From Stenotrophomonas sp. UBA2629 (GTDB taxonomy: Bacteria; Pseudomonadota; Gammaproteobacteria; Xanthomonadales; Xanthomonadaceae), in assembly GCA_002359895.1 (NCBI GenBank), contig DEOB01000007.1:88444-152443 (forward strand): DNA of 64,000 nucleotides. The letters are read 5' to 3'. The notes under the pieces are model-generated. The model was not told the DNA's origin, made no database searches, and saw only the letters and a list, made by a program, of their open reading frames with translations. A program made the position numbers and the translations under genes. This document shows, in pieces, positions 17,100 to 25,081 of this stretch (position 1 is its first letter; the number at the start of each line of letters is the position of its first letter).

Positions 17100-18034
17100 G
17101 CGAACTCGCTGGCGGGAGAAGAAGAGGATTCAATGCCGGCCGCTGCCATCAACCGGCGCCGGGTAAGCGGGCCGAAGCGCAATGCTTCGCACAGCCCGCC
17201 CAGCATGTCGGCATCGGCCGGGCTGCGCACGAATGCCGGCTGTGCGTTGGCCAGCGGGGCGTGAATGGCGATGGTGGTGAGCTGGCGATACAGCAGCGCC
17301 TGTTCGCGTTGTTCGCGCAGGCGCACGGCCATGGTGGCGGCGCCGCGCAGACGCAGGAAGGGCACTTCGTCGATGCGCTCCAACAGCGTGTCCAAGCTGC
17401 CGAAATGCGACAGCAGCACCGCGGCCGATTTGGTGCCGATGCCGGACACGCCGGGGATGTTGTCCACCGCGTCGCCACACAACGCAAGGTAGTCGGCCAT
17501 CTGGTGCGCATGCACGCCGTGGCGCGCCTTCACGCCGGCCGCGCCCCAGCGCTGATTGCGGGCGTAATCCCACTGTTCGTCGTGTTCCAGCAGCAGCTGT
17601 GACAGATCTTTGTCGGCCGAGACGATGACCCCGCGCAGAGCGTGCTGGTGACCGGCCTGCAGCGCGCTGCCGATCAGGTCATCGGCCTCGTATTCGCGGT
17701 CGGCCAACACGTCCAGGCCCAGCGCGGCGCACAGTGCCTTGCAGTGAGCGAACTGGCGGCGCAGTTCGTCCGGCGCCGGATCGCGGTTGGCCTTGTAGGC
17801 CGGGTACAGCGCGTGCCGGAAGCAGCTGTCCAGCGCTTCGTCAAAGGCCACGGCAATGTGGCGCGGCCGCTCGCGTTCGAGCAGGTCCAGCAGAAAACGG
17901 GCAAAACCATGCACGGCGTTGACCGGCCAGCCCTGGTTGTCCTGGAACTCGTTGGGCATGGAGTGCCAGGCGCGGAACACGTAGAGGCTGGCGTCGATCA
18001 GATAGAGCGGCTGCCGCACCGGGGCGTTACTCAC
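17096..18034 (-). CDS. Stand-alone 5'-3' exonuclease / flap endonuclease domain protein
   Basis: 312 residues similar to the 5' nuclease domain of DNA polymerase I (FEN/ExoIX family). The metal-binding acidic sites are visible: LIDASL (Asp14), AFDEALDSCFRH, EYEADDLIGSA, SADKDLSQLL and GDAVDNIPGVSGIG, the last being the helix-3-turn-helix DNA-binding motif. Unlike degenerate Xni-type proteins it keeps the aspartates expected for activity. It overlaps the nitroreductase stop and the Nudix start by ATGA on each side, so all are made from one message. It likely processes flaps or RNA primers, backing up PolA. Confidence 0.9.
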   Translation of the reverse strand: MSNAPVRQPLYLIDASLYVFRAWHSMPNEFQDNQGWPVNAVHGFARFLLDLLERERPRHIAVAFDEALDSCFRHALYPAYKANRDPAPDELRRQFAHCKALCAALGLDVLADREYEADDLIGSALQAGHQHALRGVIVSADKDLSQLLLEHDEQWDYARNQRWGAAGVKARHGVHAHQMADYLALCGDAVDNIPGVSGIGTKSAAVLLSHFGSLDTLLERIDEVPFLRLRGAATMAVRLREQREQALLYRQLTTIAIHAPLANAQPAFVRSPADADMLGGLCEALRFGPLTRRRLMAAAGIESSSSPASEFA

Positions 18035-18606
18035 GGTTGCCAGTCCTGCAGCAGTGCGGCCGGGTCCGGGCGCTCGCGGTCGGGCATCTTCAGCTTGGGC
18101 GTGCCGATGTGGATGAAACCGACGATGCGTTCGTTGTCGCCCAACCGCAGGTGGCGGGCGACTTCGGCGTCATAGGCCATCCACGCGGTCAGCCATTGCG
18201 CACCAAAGCCGGCGCCCTGTGCGGCCTGCAGCAGCGCAAAGCACACGCAGCCGACGGTCAGCAGCTGCTCCTGTTCGGGCACGGCGTGGTCCGGCTGCAG
18301 GCGGGCGATGACGGTGACAATCAGCGGCGCATGCGAAAACCGCAGGCGGTCCTTTTCGACCACCGCATCGGCGGCCTGCGGATTGCGCTGCAGGCTGCGT
18401 TCGGCAAGAAACTGGCCCAAGGCATGGCGCGCGTCGCCGCGCAGCTGCAGGAAGCGGTAGGGCACCAGTTTGCCGTGGTCCGGCACACGCACGGCCGACT
18501 GCAGCATGCGCAGCAGGGTGGCGTCGTCCGGGGCGGGCTCACCTAGTTGTTTGGAAGAGACCGAAAGGCGCTGGTCCAGCGCCTGCAGGAAGCAGTTGTC
18601 GGGCAT
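18031..18606 (-). CDS. Nitroreductase family flavoprotein (YdjA-like)
   Basis: 191-residue FMN-dependent NAD(P)H oxidoreductase of the small YdjA group. Family blocks are RRSV-type RLSVSSKQLGEPAPDD, RVPDHGKLVPYRFL (residues about 40-53), the central LLTVGCVCFALLQAAQGAGFGAQW and the late GDNERIVGFIHIGTP. It is the first gene of a tight four-gene operon; its promoter must lie in 18607-18917. Physiological substrate unknown; such enzymes reduce nitroaromatics or quinones in vitro. Confidence 0.9.
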   Translation of the reverse strand: MPDNCFLQALDQRLSVSSKQLGEPAPDDATLLRMLQSAVRVPDHGKLVPYRFLQLRGDARHALGQFLAERSLQRNPQAADAVVEKDRLRFSHAPLIVTVIARLQPDHAVPEQEQLLTVGCVCFALLQAAQGAGFGAQWLTAWMAYDAEVARHLRLGDNERIVGFIHIGTPKLKMPDRERPDPAALLQDWQP

Positions 18607-18917
18607 GACTCACCGGGGAAAAGCACGGCCAAGGAGTATAGACGCCGGGTCATGACGGTCAGGCAACCACTTGGGCGTGCAATTCTGTGCACTCCGTCAA
18701 CGGCCGCAGACACGCCGGATTAGCCAATATCCCGCAGCCCGCTTAGCATGGGCGCCTAAGCCGGCCCGCCGGTCATGAGGTACGAAGTGCGCACTGCATC
18801 ACTGACCCTGTTCAGCTTATCCGCCTACCATGCGCACGCGGGTTCAGGGGCCGCATCTGCAATCAACCATTCGTTTTTCAGTCGTCCAGCGCCCAGCCGG
18901 GTGCGGAGCCTTTGCGC
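18607..18917. other. Divergent intergenic region
   Basis: 311 bases between the nitroreductase operon (minus) and the DUF1631 gene (plus). No ORF with coding character, RNA gene or repeat is recognisable. It should hold promoters for both directions, but I cannot point to a convincing -35/-10 pair. Confidence 0.4.
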
Positions 18918-21230
18918 ATGATGTCCAATCCGCACCCCGCCGATCCGCACGGACGTAGCCAGAGCTTGCTGGCAATGGCCCGGGAGGCCGCGTTGCCCCC
19001 GCTTTCGCAGGCCTTCAGCAAAGTGCTGGCAGGTTTTGACGACGTATTGTTTGACCGCGCCGAAACCGCCGGCGCTTCGCAGTTGGCCTTTCTGGACGGC
19101 ATGCGTGAACTGCGCCGTCGCCGGGACGAAATCGCCCGCCGCTTTGGCACCCACCTGCAGCAGGCCTGGTCGGCGTTGGATGCCGGTACGCCGCTGTCGG
19201 CCGATGGCGTGCTGGCCGGGCCCAATGACGGTGGCTTGAGCCTGGTGCCCGAGCACATCCTTGAGTCGCGGTTGGCGGTGCGTAATTTCGCCACCGTGCT
19301 GCTGCGTGACTGGAAGCAGGTATTGGCGCGGCTGGACCGCCGTCTGGCCTGGATCAGCGGTGTGCCCACGCTGGATGCCGACACCAATCCCATCGGCCCC
19401 GAGCATATCGGCGTGGCCGTGCACGAGGCGTTCTACACCTGCGAACTGGCCCCGGAAGTGCGGTTGGTGCTGTTCAAGCTGTGCGAGCGTGAGTTCGCCG
19501 CCGGCATCGGCAAGCTGTATGAATCGGTGGATGAGCGCTTGGCCCAGGCTGGCGCGGCCCCGGAAGTACCGGCACCACGTCGCGCGGCGCCGGTGCGTCC
19601 GGCAGCAGTGGAGCAGGAGGATGACGAGGACACCCAGGATCCCGGCCATGCGCCGATGTGGGCACAGCGGTTTTCCGAACGTTGGACCCAGCGCCGCAAC
19701 AGCATGTCCGGTGCGGCCGGGCATGAGTCCGGCAGTGCGGCAGGCGGCACGGCGTTTGACGAGGACGGCGGCTTTGGCAGCCACCAGAACGTGGTGCTTG
19801 AAGCCTTGCATGAACTGCTGGCGCAGACCCGCCAGGCCCGCGAGGGCGTAAGCGCGGCCGGCGCGCTGCTCAATAATGCCAACGCCCAGCAGCGCTCGCT
19901 CAACCAGCGCGAAATGATGTCGGTGCTGTCGCTGCTGCAGGCCACCCCCAGCGCCACGTTGCGCGCTGCGGTGGGCGAGGACGGCGAGTCGCTGGCGCAG
20001 CGGCTCAAGAGCGAAGTGCTGTCCGGTGCCACGCGTCTGGGGGTTGACCCGGCGCAGGCGCATCTGGACCCGCAGGACGAGGACGCCATCGACCTGGTCG
20101 GCATGCTGTTCGACGTGATGCTGGACGAGCGCGACCTGGAGGGCCGCTCGCGTGAGTTGATCGGCCGTCTCGTGGTGCCGTTCGTCAAGGTCGCCATGCT
20201 GGACCGGCGCATGTTCGTGCAGAAGACCCATCCGGCCCGCAAGCTGCTCAACTCGCTGGCCGAAGCCTGCGAAGGCAATGCCGGCGAAAGCCAGGCCGAG
20301 CGCGCGCTGATGGGCAAGGTCGAAGAAATCATCGAAAGGCTGACCGCCGAGTTCAACGAGAACCTGGCGATCTTCCTGACGCTGGAAGAAGAATTCCGCG
20401 AGTTCCTTTCCCAGCATCGTCGCCGGGTGGAAATCGCCGAGCGCCGCGCCGCCGAAACCCAGCGTGGCCAGGAAAAACTGGAAATGGCCCGCAACCGCGC
20501 CATCGCCGAGCTGGACAAACGCGTGGAAGGTACGCCGCTGCCCAAGGCGATCGACGACTTCCTGCGCCAGCCGTGGAGCCATCATCTGACGATGACGCTG
20601 CTGCGGGAGGGGGACGAAGGCGAGGGCGTGGCTGAAGTCCTGAAACTGGCCGACGAGATGCTGGAAGAAGTGTCACAGGCACGCCGACACATTGTCGGCA
20701 AGCCTTGGCTGCAGGCATCGCAACCGGCGCTGCGCAAAGTGTTTGCCAGTGTGGGCCTGCATGGCGATGGCGGTGGCACCGCCATCGACGCTCTGCACGA
20801 CACCCTGCAGGCCATCGCCGAAGCCCGTCCGGAGCTGGAACGCGCGTTGCCGGAGCTGCCGCAGGTGGTGCTGCCGAGCCCGCCGGTGCAGGAAGCGCCG
20901 GCCATCGAATTCGGCACCAGCGCCAAGGCAGAGGATTTCGACGATGCCGACGCCGAGCGTTTCCGCCGCATGGAAATAGGCACCTGGCTGGACTTCATCG
21001 ACAAGGACGGCAAGATGCAGGCCGGCAAGCTGTCCTGGGTCAGCCCGATCTCCTCGCGGCTGTTGTTCGTCAGCCGTCGTGGCATCCGTTTCTGCGTGGC
21101 TTCGCCTGAAGAACTGGCGGTGATGGTGCGCTTGGGCCGGTTGCGCGCGCACGTGGACGATGGCGCCTTCGACAGCGCCATGCAGGGCGTGATCGACCGG
21201 CTGGAGCCGCAGGCCAACCCGGCCCACTGA
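18918..21230 (+). CDS. DUF1631 family protein with PilZ-like C-terminal region
   Basis: Large soluble protein of about 770 residues; matches the DUF1631 family over its length (sometimes wrongly labelled thymidine phosphorylase). The N-terminal half is helical, with a low-complexity linker at about 220-300 (Pro/Ala/Arg then acidic). A middle helical region contains EERDLEGRSRELIGRLVVPFVKVAMLDR-type blocks, and the last 110 residues (RFRRMEIGTWLDF...LSWVSPISSRLLFVSRRG) look like a PilZ-type beta-barrel. A cyclic-di-GMP link is therefore possible but inferred. Two adjacent ATGs (18918, 18921) are candidates; GGAG lies at 18905. Monocistronic. Confidence 0.8.
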   Translation: MMSNPHPADPHGRSQSLLAMAREAALPPLSQAFSKVLAGFDDVLFDRAETAGASQLAFLDGMRELRRRRDEIARRFGTHLQQAWSALDAGTPLSADGVLAGPNDGGLSLVPEHILESRLAVRNFATVLLRDWKQVLARLDRRLAWISGVPTLDADTNPIGPEHIGVAVHEAFYTCELAPEVRLVLFKLCEREFAAGIGKLYESVDERLAQAGAAPEVPAPRRAAPVRPAAVEQEDDEDTQDPGHAPMWAQRFSERWTQRRNSMSGAAGHESGSAAGGTAFDEDGGFGSHQNVVLEALHELLAQTRQAREGVSAAGALLNNANAQQRSLNQREMMSVLSLLQATPSATLRAAVGEDGESLAQRLKSEVLSGATRLGVDPAQAHLDPQDEDAIDLVGMLFDVMLDERDLEGRSRELIGRLVVPFVKVAMLDRRMFVQKTHPARKLLNSLAEACEGNAGESQAERALMGKVEEIIERLTAEFNENLAIFLTLEEEFREFLSQHRRRVEIAERRAAETQRGQEKLEMARNRAIAELDKRVEGTPLPKAIDDFLRQPWSHHLTMTLLREGDEGEGVAEVLKLADEMLEEVSQARRHIVGKPWLQASQPALRKVFASVGLHGDGGGTAIDALHDTLQAIAEARPELERALPELPQVVLPSPPVQEAPAIEFGTSAKAEDFDDADAERFRRMEIGTWLDFIDKDGKMQAGKLSWVSPISSRLLFVSRRGIRFCVASPEELAVMVRLGRLRAHVDDGAFDSAMQGVIDRLEPQANPAH

Positions 21231-21312
21231 CCGGCATGCGGCAGACAGTCTGCCGCACGGCTTCGGCTTTGCTACGATCCGAGCGTTGATCCACTGCGCA
21301 TCGGGTACCGGA

Positions 21313-22416
21313 ATGGCCGTTGATGTACGGGTGTTGAAAGAAGCCGCAAGCGGCGAACGGCGCGTTGCCGCCACGCCGGAAACCGTGAAGAAGCTAGTGG
21401 CCGCAGGCGCACGGGTGCACGTGCAGCCCGGCGCGGGCCAATCGGCCGGGTTCACCGATCAGTCCTATCTGGATGCCGGCGCGCAGCTTGACGAGGCGGT
21501 GGAGCCCGGCGAACTGGTGCTGTGCGTACAGGCGCCGCCGCCGGCGGTGATTGCGCGGCTCAAACAGGGCGCCACGTTGGTGGGCATGCTGCACCCACAG
21601 GCCGATGGCGAGCGCAGCAGCGCGTCGCAGTCGCGCCAACTGCAGACCTTCCCGCTGGAACGCCTGCCACGCACCACGCGCGCGCAGGCAATGGACGTAC
21701 TCAGCTCGCAGGCCGGCATGGCCGGTTACAAAGCGACCCTGATCGCTGCACAGCTGGCACCGCGCTTCTTCCCGATGCTGACCACCGCGGCCGGCACCAT
21801 CCGCCCATCCAAGGTGTTGATCGTCGGCGCAGGCGTCGCTGGTTTGCAGGCGGTGGCCACGGCCAAGCGCTTGGGTGCGCAGGTGGAGGGTTTCGACGTG
21901 CGCCCGGAAACGCGCGAGCAGATTGAGTCACTGGGCGGCAAGTTTCTGGATCTGGGTGTGAGTGCCGCAGGCGAAGGCGGTTACGCGCGGCAGCTCACCG
22001 ATGACGAGCGTGCGGAACAACAGCGCCGTCTGGCAGAACATCTGAAGGGTGTGGACGTGGTGGTCTGCACCGCCGCTGTTCCCGGGCGCCCGGCGCCAAA
22101 GATCATCACCTCCGCCATGGTGGACGGCATGCGGCCGGGCAGCGTGGTGGTGGATCTGGCGGCAGAAACGGGTGGCAACTGCGAAGTTACCCGTCCTGGC
22201 GAAACCGTGGATGTTGGCGGTGTGACCGTCGCCGGCCCGCTGGACCTGGCCAGCATGGGCGCCGTGCATGCCAGCGAGATGTACGCCCGCAACGTCTACA
22301 ACTTCGTCACCCTGTTCCTGAAAGACGGCGCATTGCAGTTTGATTGGAACGACGAGTTGCTGGCCAAGACCGTATGGCCGGCGCGACCGGCGGGTGGAGA
22401 GATTCCGCCGGTGTGA
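21313..22416 (+). CDS. pntA: NAD(P) transhydrogenase subunit alpha, part 1 (PntAA)
   Basis: NAD(H)-binding domain I of the proton-translocating transhydrogenase; 367 residues. It shows the alanine-dehydrogenase/PNT fold: VLKEAASGERRVAATPETVKKL at the N-terminus, TLVGMLHPQ, the RAQAMDVLSSQAGMAGYKA block, and the dinucleotide motif VLIVGAGVAGLQA (about 173-186), then GFDVRPETREQIES. It lacks the four membrane helices found at the C-terminus of E. coli PntA; these are encoded separately at 24285. Unusually the partner is 1.9 kb away with an inverted operon between, so this gene has its own transcript. Confidence 0.95.
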   Translation: MAVDVRVLKEAASGERRVAATPETVKKLVAAGARVHVQPGAGQSAGFTDQSYLDAGAQLDEAVEPGELVLCVQAPPPAVIARLKQGATLVGMLHPQADGERSSASQSRQLQTFPLERLPRTTRAQAMDVLSSQAGMAGYKATLIAAQLAPRFFPMLTTAAGTIRPSKVLIVGAGVAGLQAVATAKRLGAQVEGFDVRPETREQIESLGGKFLDLGVSAAGEGGYARQLTDDERAEQQRRLAEHLKGVDVVVCTAAVPGRPAPKIITSAMVDGMRPGSVVVDLAAETGGNCEVTRPGETVDVGGVTVAGPLDLASMGAVHASEMYARNVYNFVTLFLKDGALQFDWNDELLAKTVWPARPAGGEIPPV

Positions 22417-22820
22417 GTGGTGTTTTTTTTGGGGGAGAGGGATGGCGTAAGGGCAAAGCCAAAGCCAAAGCCAAAGCCAAAGCCAAAGCCAAAGCCAAAG
22501 CCAAAGCGCCCTCATCTGCCCTACGGGCATCTTCTCCCGGTAGCGGGAGAAGGTGGTGCGCAGCACCGGATGAGGGGAGCTTTTGACGCAATGCTTCTCC
22601 AGTAAGCAGCAGAAACGAGGAGCATCGCGCGACCGTTCGGGATCCCGCAGCCATCAGCACTCGGGCACCGCGCAGCCATCAACCAAACTGATCGCCAGCC
22701 CTTCTCCCGCTAGCGGGAGAAGGTGGTGCGCAGCACCGGATGAGGGGCTCTGGCTGTTCCACGCTTGTGCGGGACGGTGGAACGTCAGCGACCGCTGATC
22801 AACCGGTCAACGCCTGTGCC
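22417..22820. repeat. Convergent spacer with hexanucleotide tract and two near-identical palindromic repeats
   Basis: After the pntA stop there is a tandem (AAAGCC) tract at 22455-22507, 8.8 perfect units. Two palindromic elements follow, at 22509-22577 and 22699-22747; the 47 bases 22531-22577 and 22701-22747 differ at one position and both contain CTTCTCCCG / CGGGAGAAG plus a second small stem GGTGGTGCGCAGCACC. No coding sequence is supported; readings of the tract as alternating Lys-Ala or Leu-Trp are artefacts. Confidence 0.8.
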
Positions 22821-23252
22821 TCAGCGGCCAGGTCGGGCCGGTGGTGGATTCGCCTCGATCCACTGGCGGCGCTGCTCCGGCGTCATCTTCTGCCACTGGT
22901 CATGCAACTGCCGACGCTGGTCTTTATCCATGCCGCGCATCTTGGCGAACAGCGCTTGGGCTTCGCGCCGTTGCTGCGGCGCCATGTGCTCGAAGCGATG
23001 CATGCCGCGCCGCGCCTGTTCGCGCTGCTCGGGGGTCATCTGCTGCCAGCTGCGGGCATGGTCATAGGCGCGCTGGCGCCGTTCGGGTGAGGCATTCCAG
23101 CGGTCACGTACCGGAGCAATCAGTGTTTCCCGCTGGGCCGGTGTGAGCTGCTCCCATTCCGGCAGCGGCTGGCCGGCCACCGCCGGCAGGCTGGTGATGG
23201 CCATCAGCAATGGCAGAAGCAGTCGGGGGGTCAGGGTGTTCATGGTTTTCAT
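22821..23252 (-). CDS. DUF3106 periplasmic protein
   Basis: 143-residue exported protein: signal peptide to about residue 27 (LPAVAGQ), then a charged helical body with repeated MTPEQR-type motifs (LTPAQRETL, MTPEQREQARRGM, MAPQQRREAQ, MTPEQRRQW), characteristic of DUF3106 and reminiscent of CpxP/Spy-type periplasmic chaperone or sensor proteins. The start overlaps the upstream anti-sigma-like gene by ATGA, making it the third gene of the ECF sigma operon. A periplasmic stress role is inferred from that context. Confidence 0.85.
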   Translation of the reverse strand: MKTMNTLTPRLLLPLLMAITSLPAVAGQPLPEWEQLTPAQRETLIAPVRDRWNASPERRQRAYDHARSWQQMTPEQREQARRGMHRFEHMAPQQRREAQALFAKMRGMDKDQRRQLHDQWQKMTPEQRRQWIEANPPPARPGR

Positions 23253-23605
23253 TCCATCGCCAAGGCGCCATCGGACCCCAGCCACAGGTACAGCTCTGGG
23301 CTTTCGTCGAACAGCAAGGTGTCATCCGCATCGTTCTCGCCGGTTAACGCGGCGGTGGCCGCTGGCAGCACGGGTGGGGCGGGGCTGTTGAAGCGTACTG
23401 CGACTGTTACCGCGAGCACGGCTGAGCAGGCCGTGGCCAGCCACCAGCCGCGTCGCCGCCATGGCGAGGCCGGCGCATTGGCCTGCTGCCGCGCCTGCCG
23501 CAACCGCGACAGCGTAGCCGGCGAGAGGGCGCCTTCGGCGTGCTGCTGCAACTGGCGTAGCGAGTGGTCGAAGTCATCGTGTGACGAAGTGGGCAAGCGG
23601 TTCAC
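23249..23605 (-). CDS. Probable anti-sigma factor, single-pass membrane protein
   Basis: 118-residue protein: soluble N-terminus of about 45 residues with a helical ALSPATLSRLRQARQQ segment, one membrane helix at about 53-69 (WWLATACSAVLAVTVAV), and a short acidic periplasmic tail. It is not strongly similar to a named family, but its place between an ECF sigma gene (overlap ATGA) and a periplasmic protein (overlap ATGA), plus this topology, point to an anti-sigma factor. Its N-terminal part would bind the sigma factor; this is inference. Confidence 0.7.
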   Translation of the reverse strand: MNRLPTSSHDDFDHSLRQLQQHAEGALSPATLSRLRQARQQANAPASPWRRRGWWLATACSAVLAVTVAVRFNSPAPPVLPAATAALTGENDADDTLLFDESPELYLWLGSDGALAME

Positions 23606-24150
23606 CGCGTGGCCTCCAGTTGTTTCTGCAAAGCGTCGCGCGCGCGCGACAGGTGGGTTTTGACCGAGCCTTCCGAACAGCCCATGGCCTTGGCGGTGGT
23701 GGCGACATCCAGTTCCTGCAGGACACGCAGGCTGAACGCCTCACGCTGCCGTGCCGGCAATTGCCGCAATGCCTGCACCAACTGCGCGTACTCCTGCTGC
23801 TGTTCATGCTGCTGCGCCGGGCCGGCGGTGTGGTCGGCCCAGTCGAGGGTGCTGTCCTGGTCCTGTTCTTCCTGCGGTGCCCAGAACTTCAGGCGGAAGC
23901 TGCGGCGGCGCTGCAGGTCGATGATGCGCCGGCGCAGAATGCTCCAGAACAGCGGTGTCCATTCTTCGGCCGGGTGTTCGCGGTAGCCCAGCATGCGCTC
24001 CATGGCGTCCTGCACCGCGTCCAGCGCATCGTCACGCTGGCGCAGGCCGGCCTCGGCAAAGCGGAACGCGCGCGGGCCGATGCCCGCCAGGAAGGCATCC
24101 AGCGAGGCGGGCAGAGCAATGGGCGACAGGGAGGGGCTGGTCACCAGCAC
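23602..24150 (-). CDS. ECF-type RNA polymerase sigma factor
   Basis: 182-residue group 4 sigma factor. Region 2 is visible from about residue 25 to 90 (DALDAVQDAMERMLG, then FWSILRRRIIDLQRRRSF), and region 4 from about 120 (LRQLPARQREAFSLRVLQEL...GCSEGSVKTHLSRARDALQKQL) with the usual helix-turn-helix. It heads a three-gene operon with the anti-sigma-like and DUF3106 genes. The 134-base divergent spacer (24151-24284) shared with pntAB must hold its promoter; autoregulation is common in this class but no motif is evident. Confidence 0.93.
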   Translation of the reverse strand: MLVTSPSLSPIALPASLDAFLAGIGPRAFRFAEAGLRQRDDALDAVQDAMERMLGYREHPAEEWTPLFWSILRRRIIDLQRRRSFRLKFWAPQEEQDQDSTLDWADHTAGPAQQHEQQQEYAQLVQALRQLPARQREAFSLRVLQELDVATTAKAMGCSEGSVKTHLSRARDALQKQLEATR

Positions 24151-24284
24151 AGGGTAGCGTTCCGTTCGGTACTGAGGGTGTTAACGCACGGGGGGCGGAT
24201 TGGTTGACACCGCAACGGTCGCATCGGCTTTGCCAGCATGGTTATGATGCCGCACAGGCCGTTCCAGCCTCGGAGAGCACAGCA

Positions 24285-24587
24285 ATGAGCGATGGGTTCG
24301 TAGCGTTGTATATCTTCATGCTGGCAGCCATTGCCGGCCATGTGATCATTTCGCGGGTGCCGGTGATCCTGCACACCCCGTTGATGTCCGGCTCCAACTT
24401 CATCCACGGCATTGTGCTGATTGGCGCGATGGTGGTGCTGGGCCATGCTGATACCACGCTGGAAAAAGCCATCGGCTTCATCGCGGTGGCGCTGGGCGCG
24501 GGCAATGCGGCCGGCGGTTATGTGGTTACCGAGCGCATGCTGGAGATGTTCAAAAGCTCCAAGAAGCCGGAAGGAAAGGGGCAATGA
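24285..24587 (+). CDS. pntAB: NAD(P) transhydrogenase subunit alpha, part 2 (PntAB)
   Basis: 100-residue membrane subunit equal to the C-terminal transmembrane part of E. coli PntA. Three to four helices: LYIFMLAAIAGHVIISRVP, then PLMSGSNFIHGIVLIGAMVVLG, then IGFIAVALGAGNAAGGYVV. The PLMSGSNFIHGI block is the family signature in the proton pathway. The start follows a GGAGAG ribosome site. The next gene overlaps its stop by ATGA. It lies 1.9 kb from pntA but in the same direction, heading a three-gene unit with pntB. Confidence 0.94.
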   Translation: MSDGFVALYIFMLAAIAGHVIISRVPVILHTPLMSGSNFIHGIVLIGAMVVLGHADTTLEKAIGFIAVALGAGNAAGGYVVTERMLEMFKSSKKPEGKGQ

Positions 24588-25081
24588 CTGCGGTGGTTCC
24601 CGCACCGGTTATGGCGCGGTTGAATGCGCGACAGGTGTTCCAGTGGCTGAGCTACCTGCAGTACCCGGCAATGCTGGTTGCTTTGGCCTATGCGCTACGG
24701 CCGATATTGAATGGCATGGACGGTGCGCTGGAGGCATATAACAGCGCGCTGCTGTATGCCGGCGTCGGTGTTGGCATGTCGTCGTTGCAGGACCCCACCA
24801 AAACCCAGAACAAAGCCTCCCGCAGAATCTGGGAGAGCCCGCGCAAGGGCCGCGCGCTGTTGTGGCTGCTGGCAGTGCAGGCATTGTTGCCAATCGTGCT
24901 GGGCCTGTTAGGTGCCGCGCTGGTCAACACCGCCGCACTGGGGCAACTTTCGTTGGGGCTGGTGGCATTTGGCTTGGGCATGATCGGCATGTTGAAAACA
25001 GCCATCGAAATGCGTGAGCACCATCGTTTGGACAAGCAGGTCATCACACCGGACAACGGTGTTTCGGAGGCGGGTGCATGA
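24584..25081 (+). CDS. Uncharacterised membrane protein embedded in the pnt operon
   Basis: 165 residues with four probable membrane segments (about 22-41, 55-72, 88-112, 117-137), joined by a conserved-looking polar loop SLQDPTKTQNKASRRIWESPRKGRAL. No named family is recognisable. It overlaps pntAB by four bases and pntB by four bases, so it is translated with the transhydrogenase. An assembly factor or accessory subunit is a reasonable guess from this position alone. I do not know it from the standard pntAA-pntAB-pntB arrangement. Confidence 0.8.
   Translation: MTAVVPAPVMARLNARQVFQWLSYLQYPAMLVALAYALRPILNGMDGALEAYNSALLYAGVGVGMSSLQDPTKTQNKASRRIWESPRKGRALLWLLAVQALLPIVLGLLGAALVNTAALGQLSLGLVAFGLGMIGMLKTAIEMREHHRLDKQVITPDNGVSEAGA

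Noticed and set aside
18825..20585. 586-codon minus-strand frame
   Set aside because: Antisense shadow of the DUF1631 gene; composition typical of a mirror frame.
22344..22586. Small proteins with (Lys-Ala)n or (Leu-Trp)n runs
   Set aside because: These only reflect the (AAAGCC) tract read in different frames; no ribosome site and the tract is non-coding.
22455..22747. CRISPR-like repeats
   Set aside because: The units are six bases in direct tandem or a two-copy palindromic element; no unique spacers and no cas genes.
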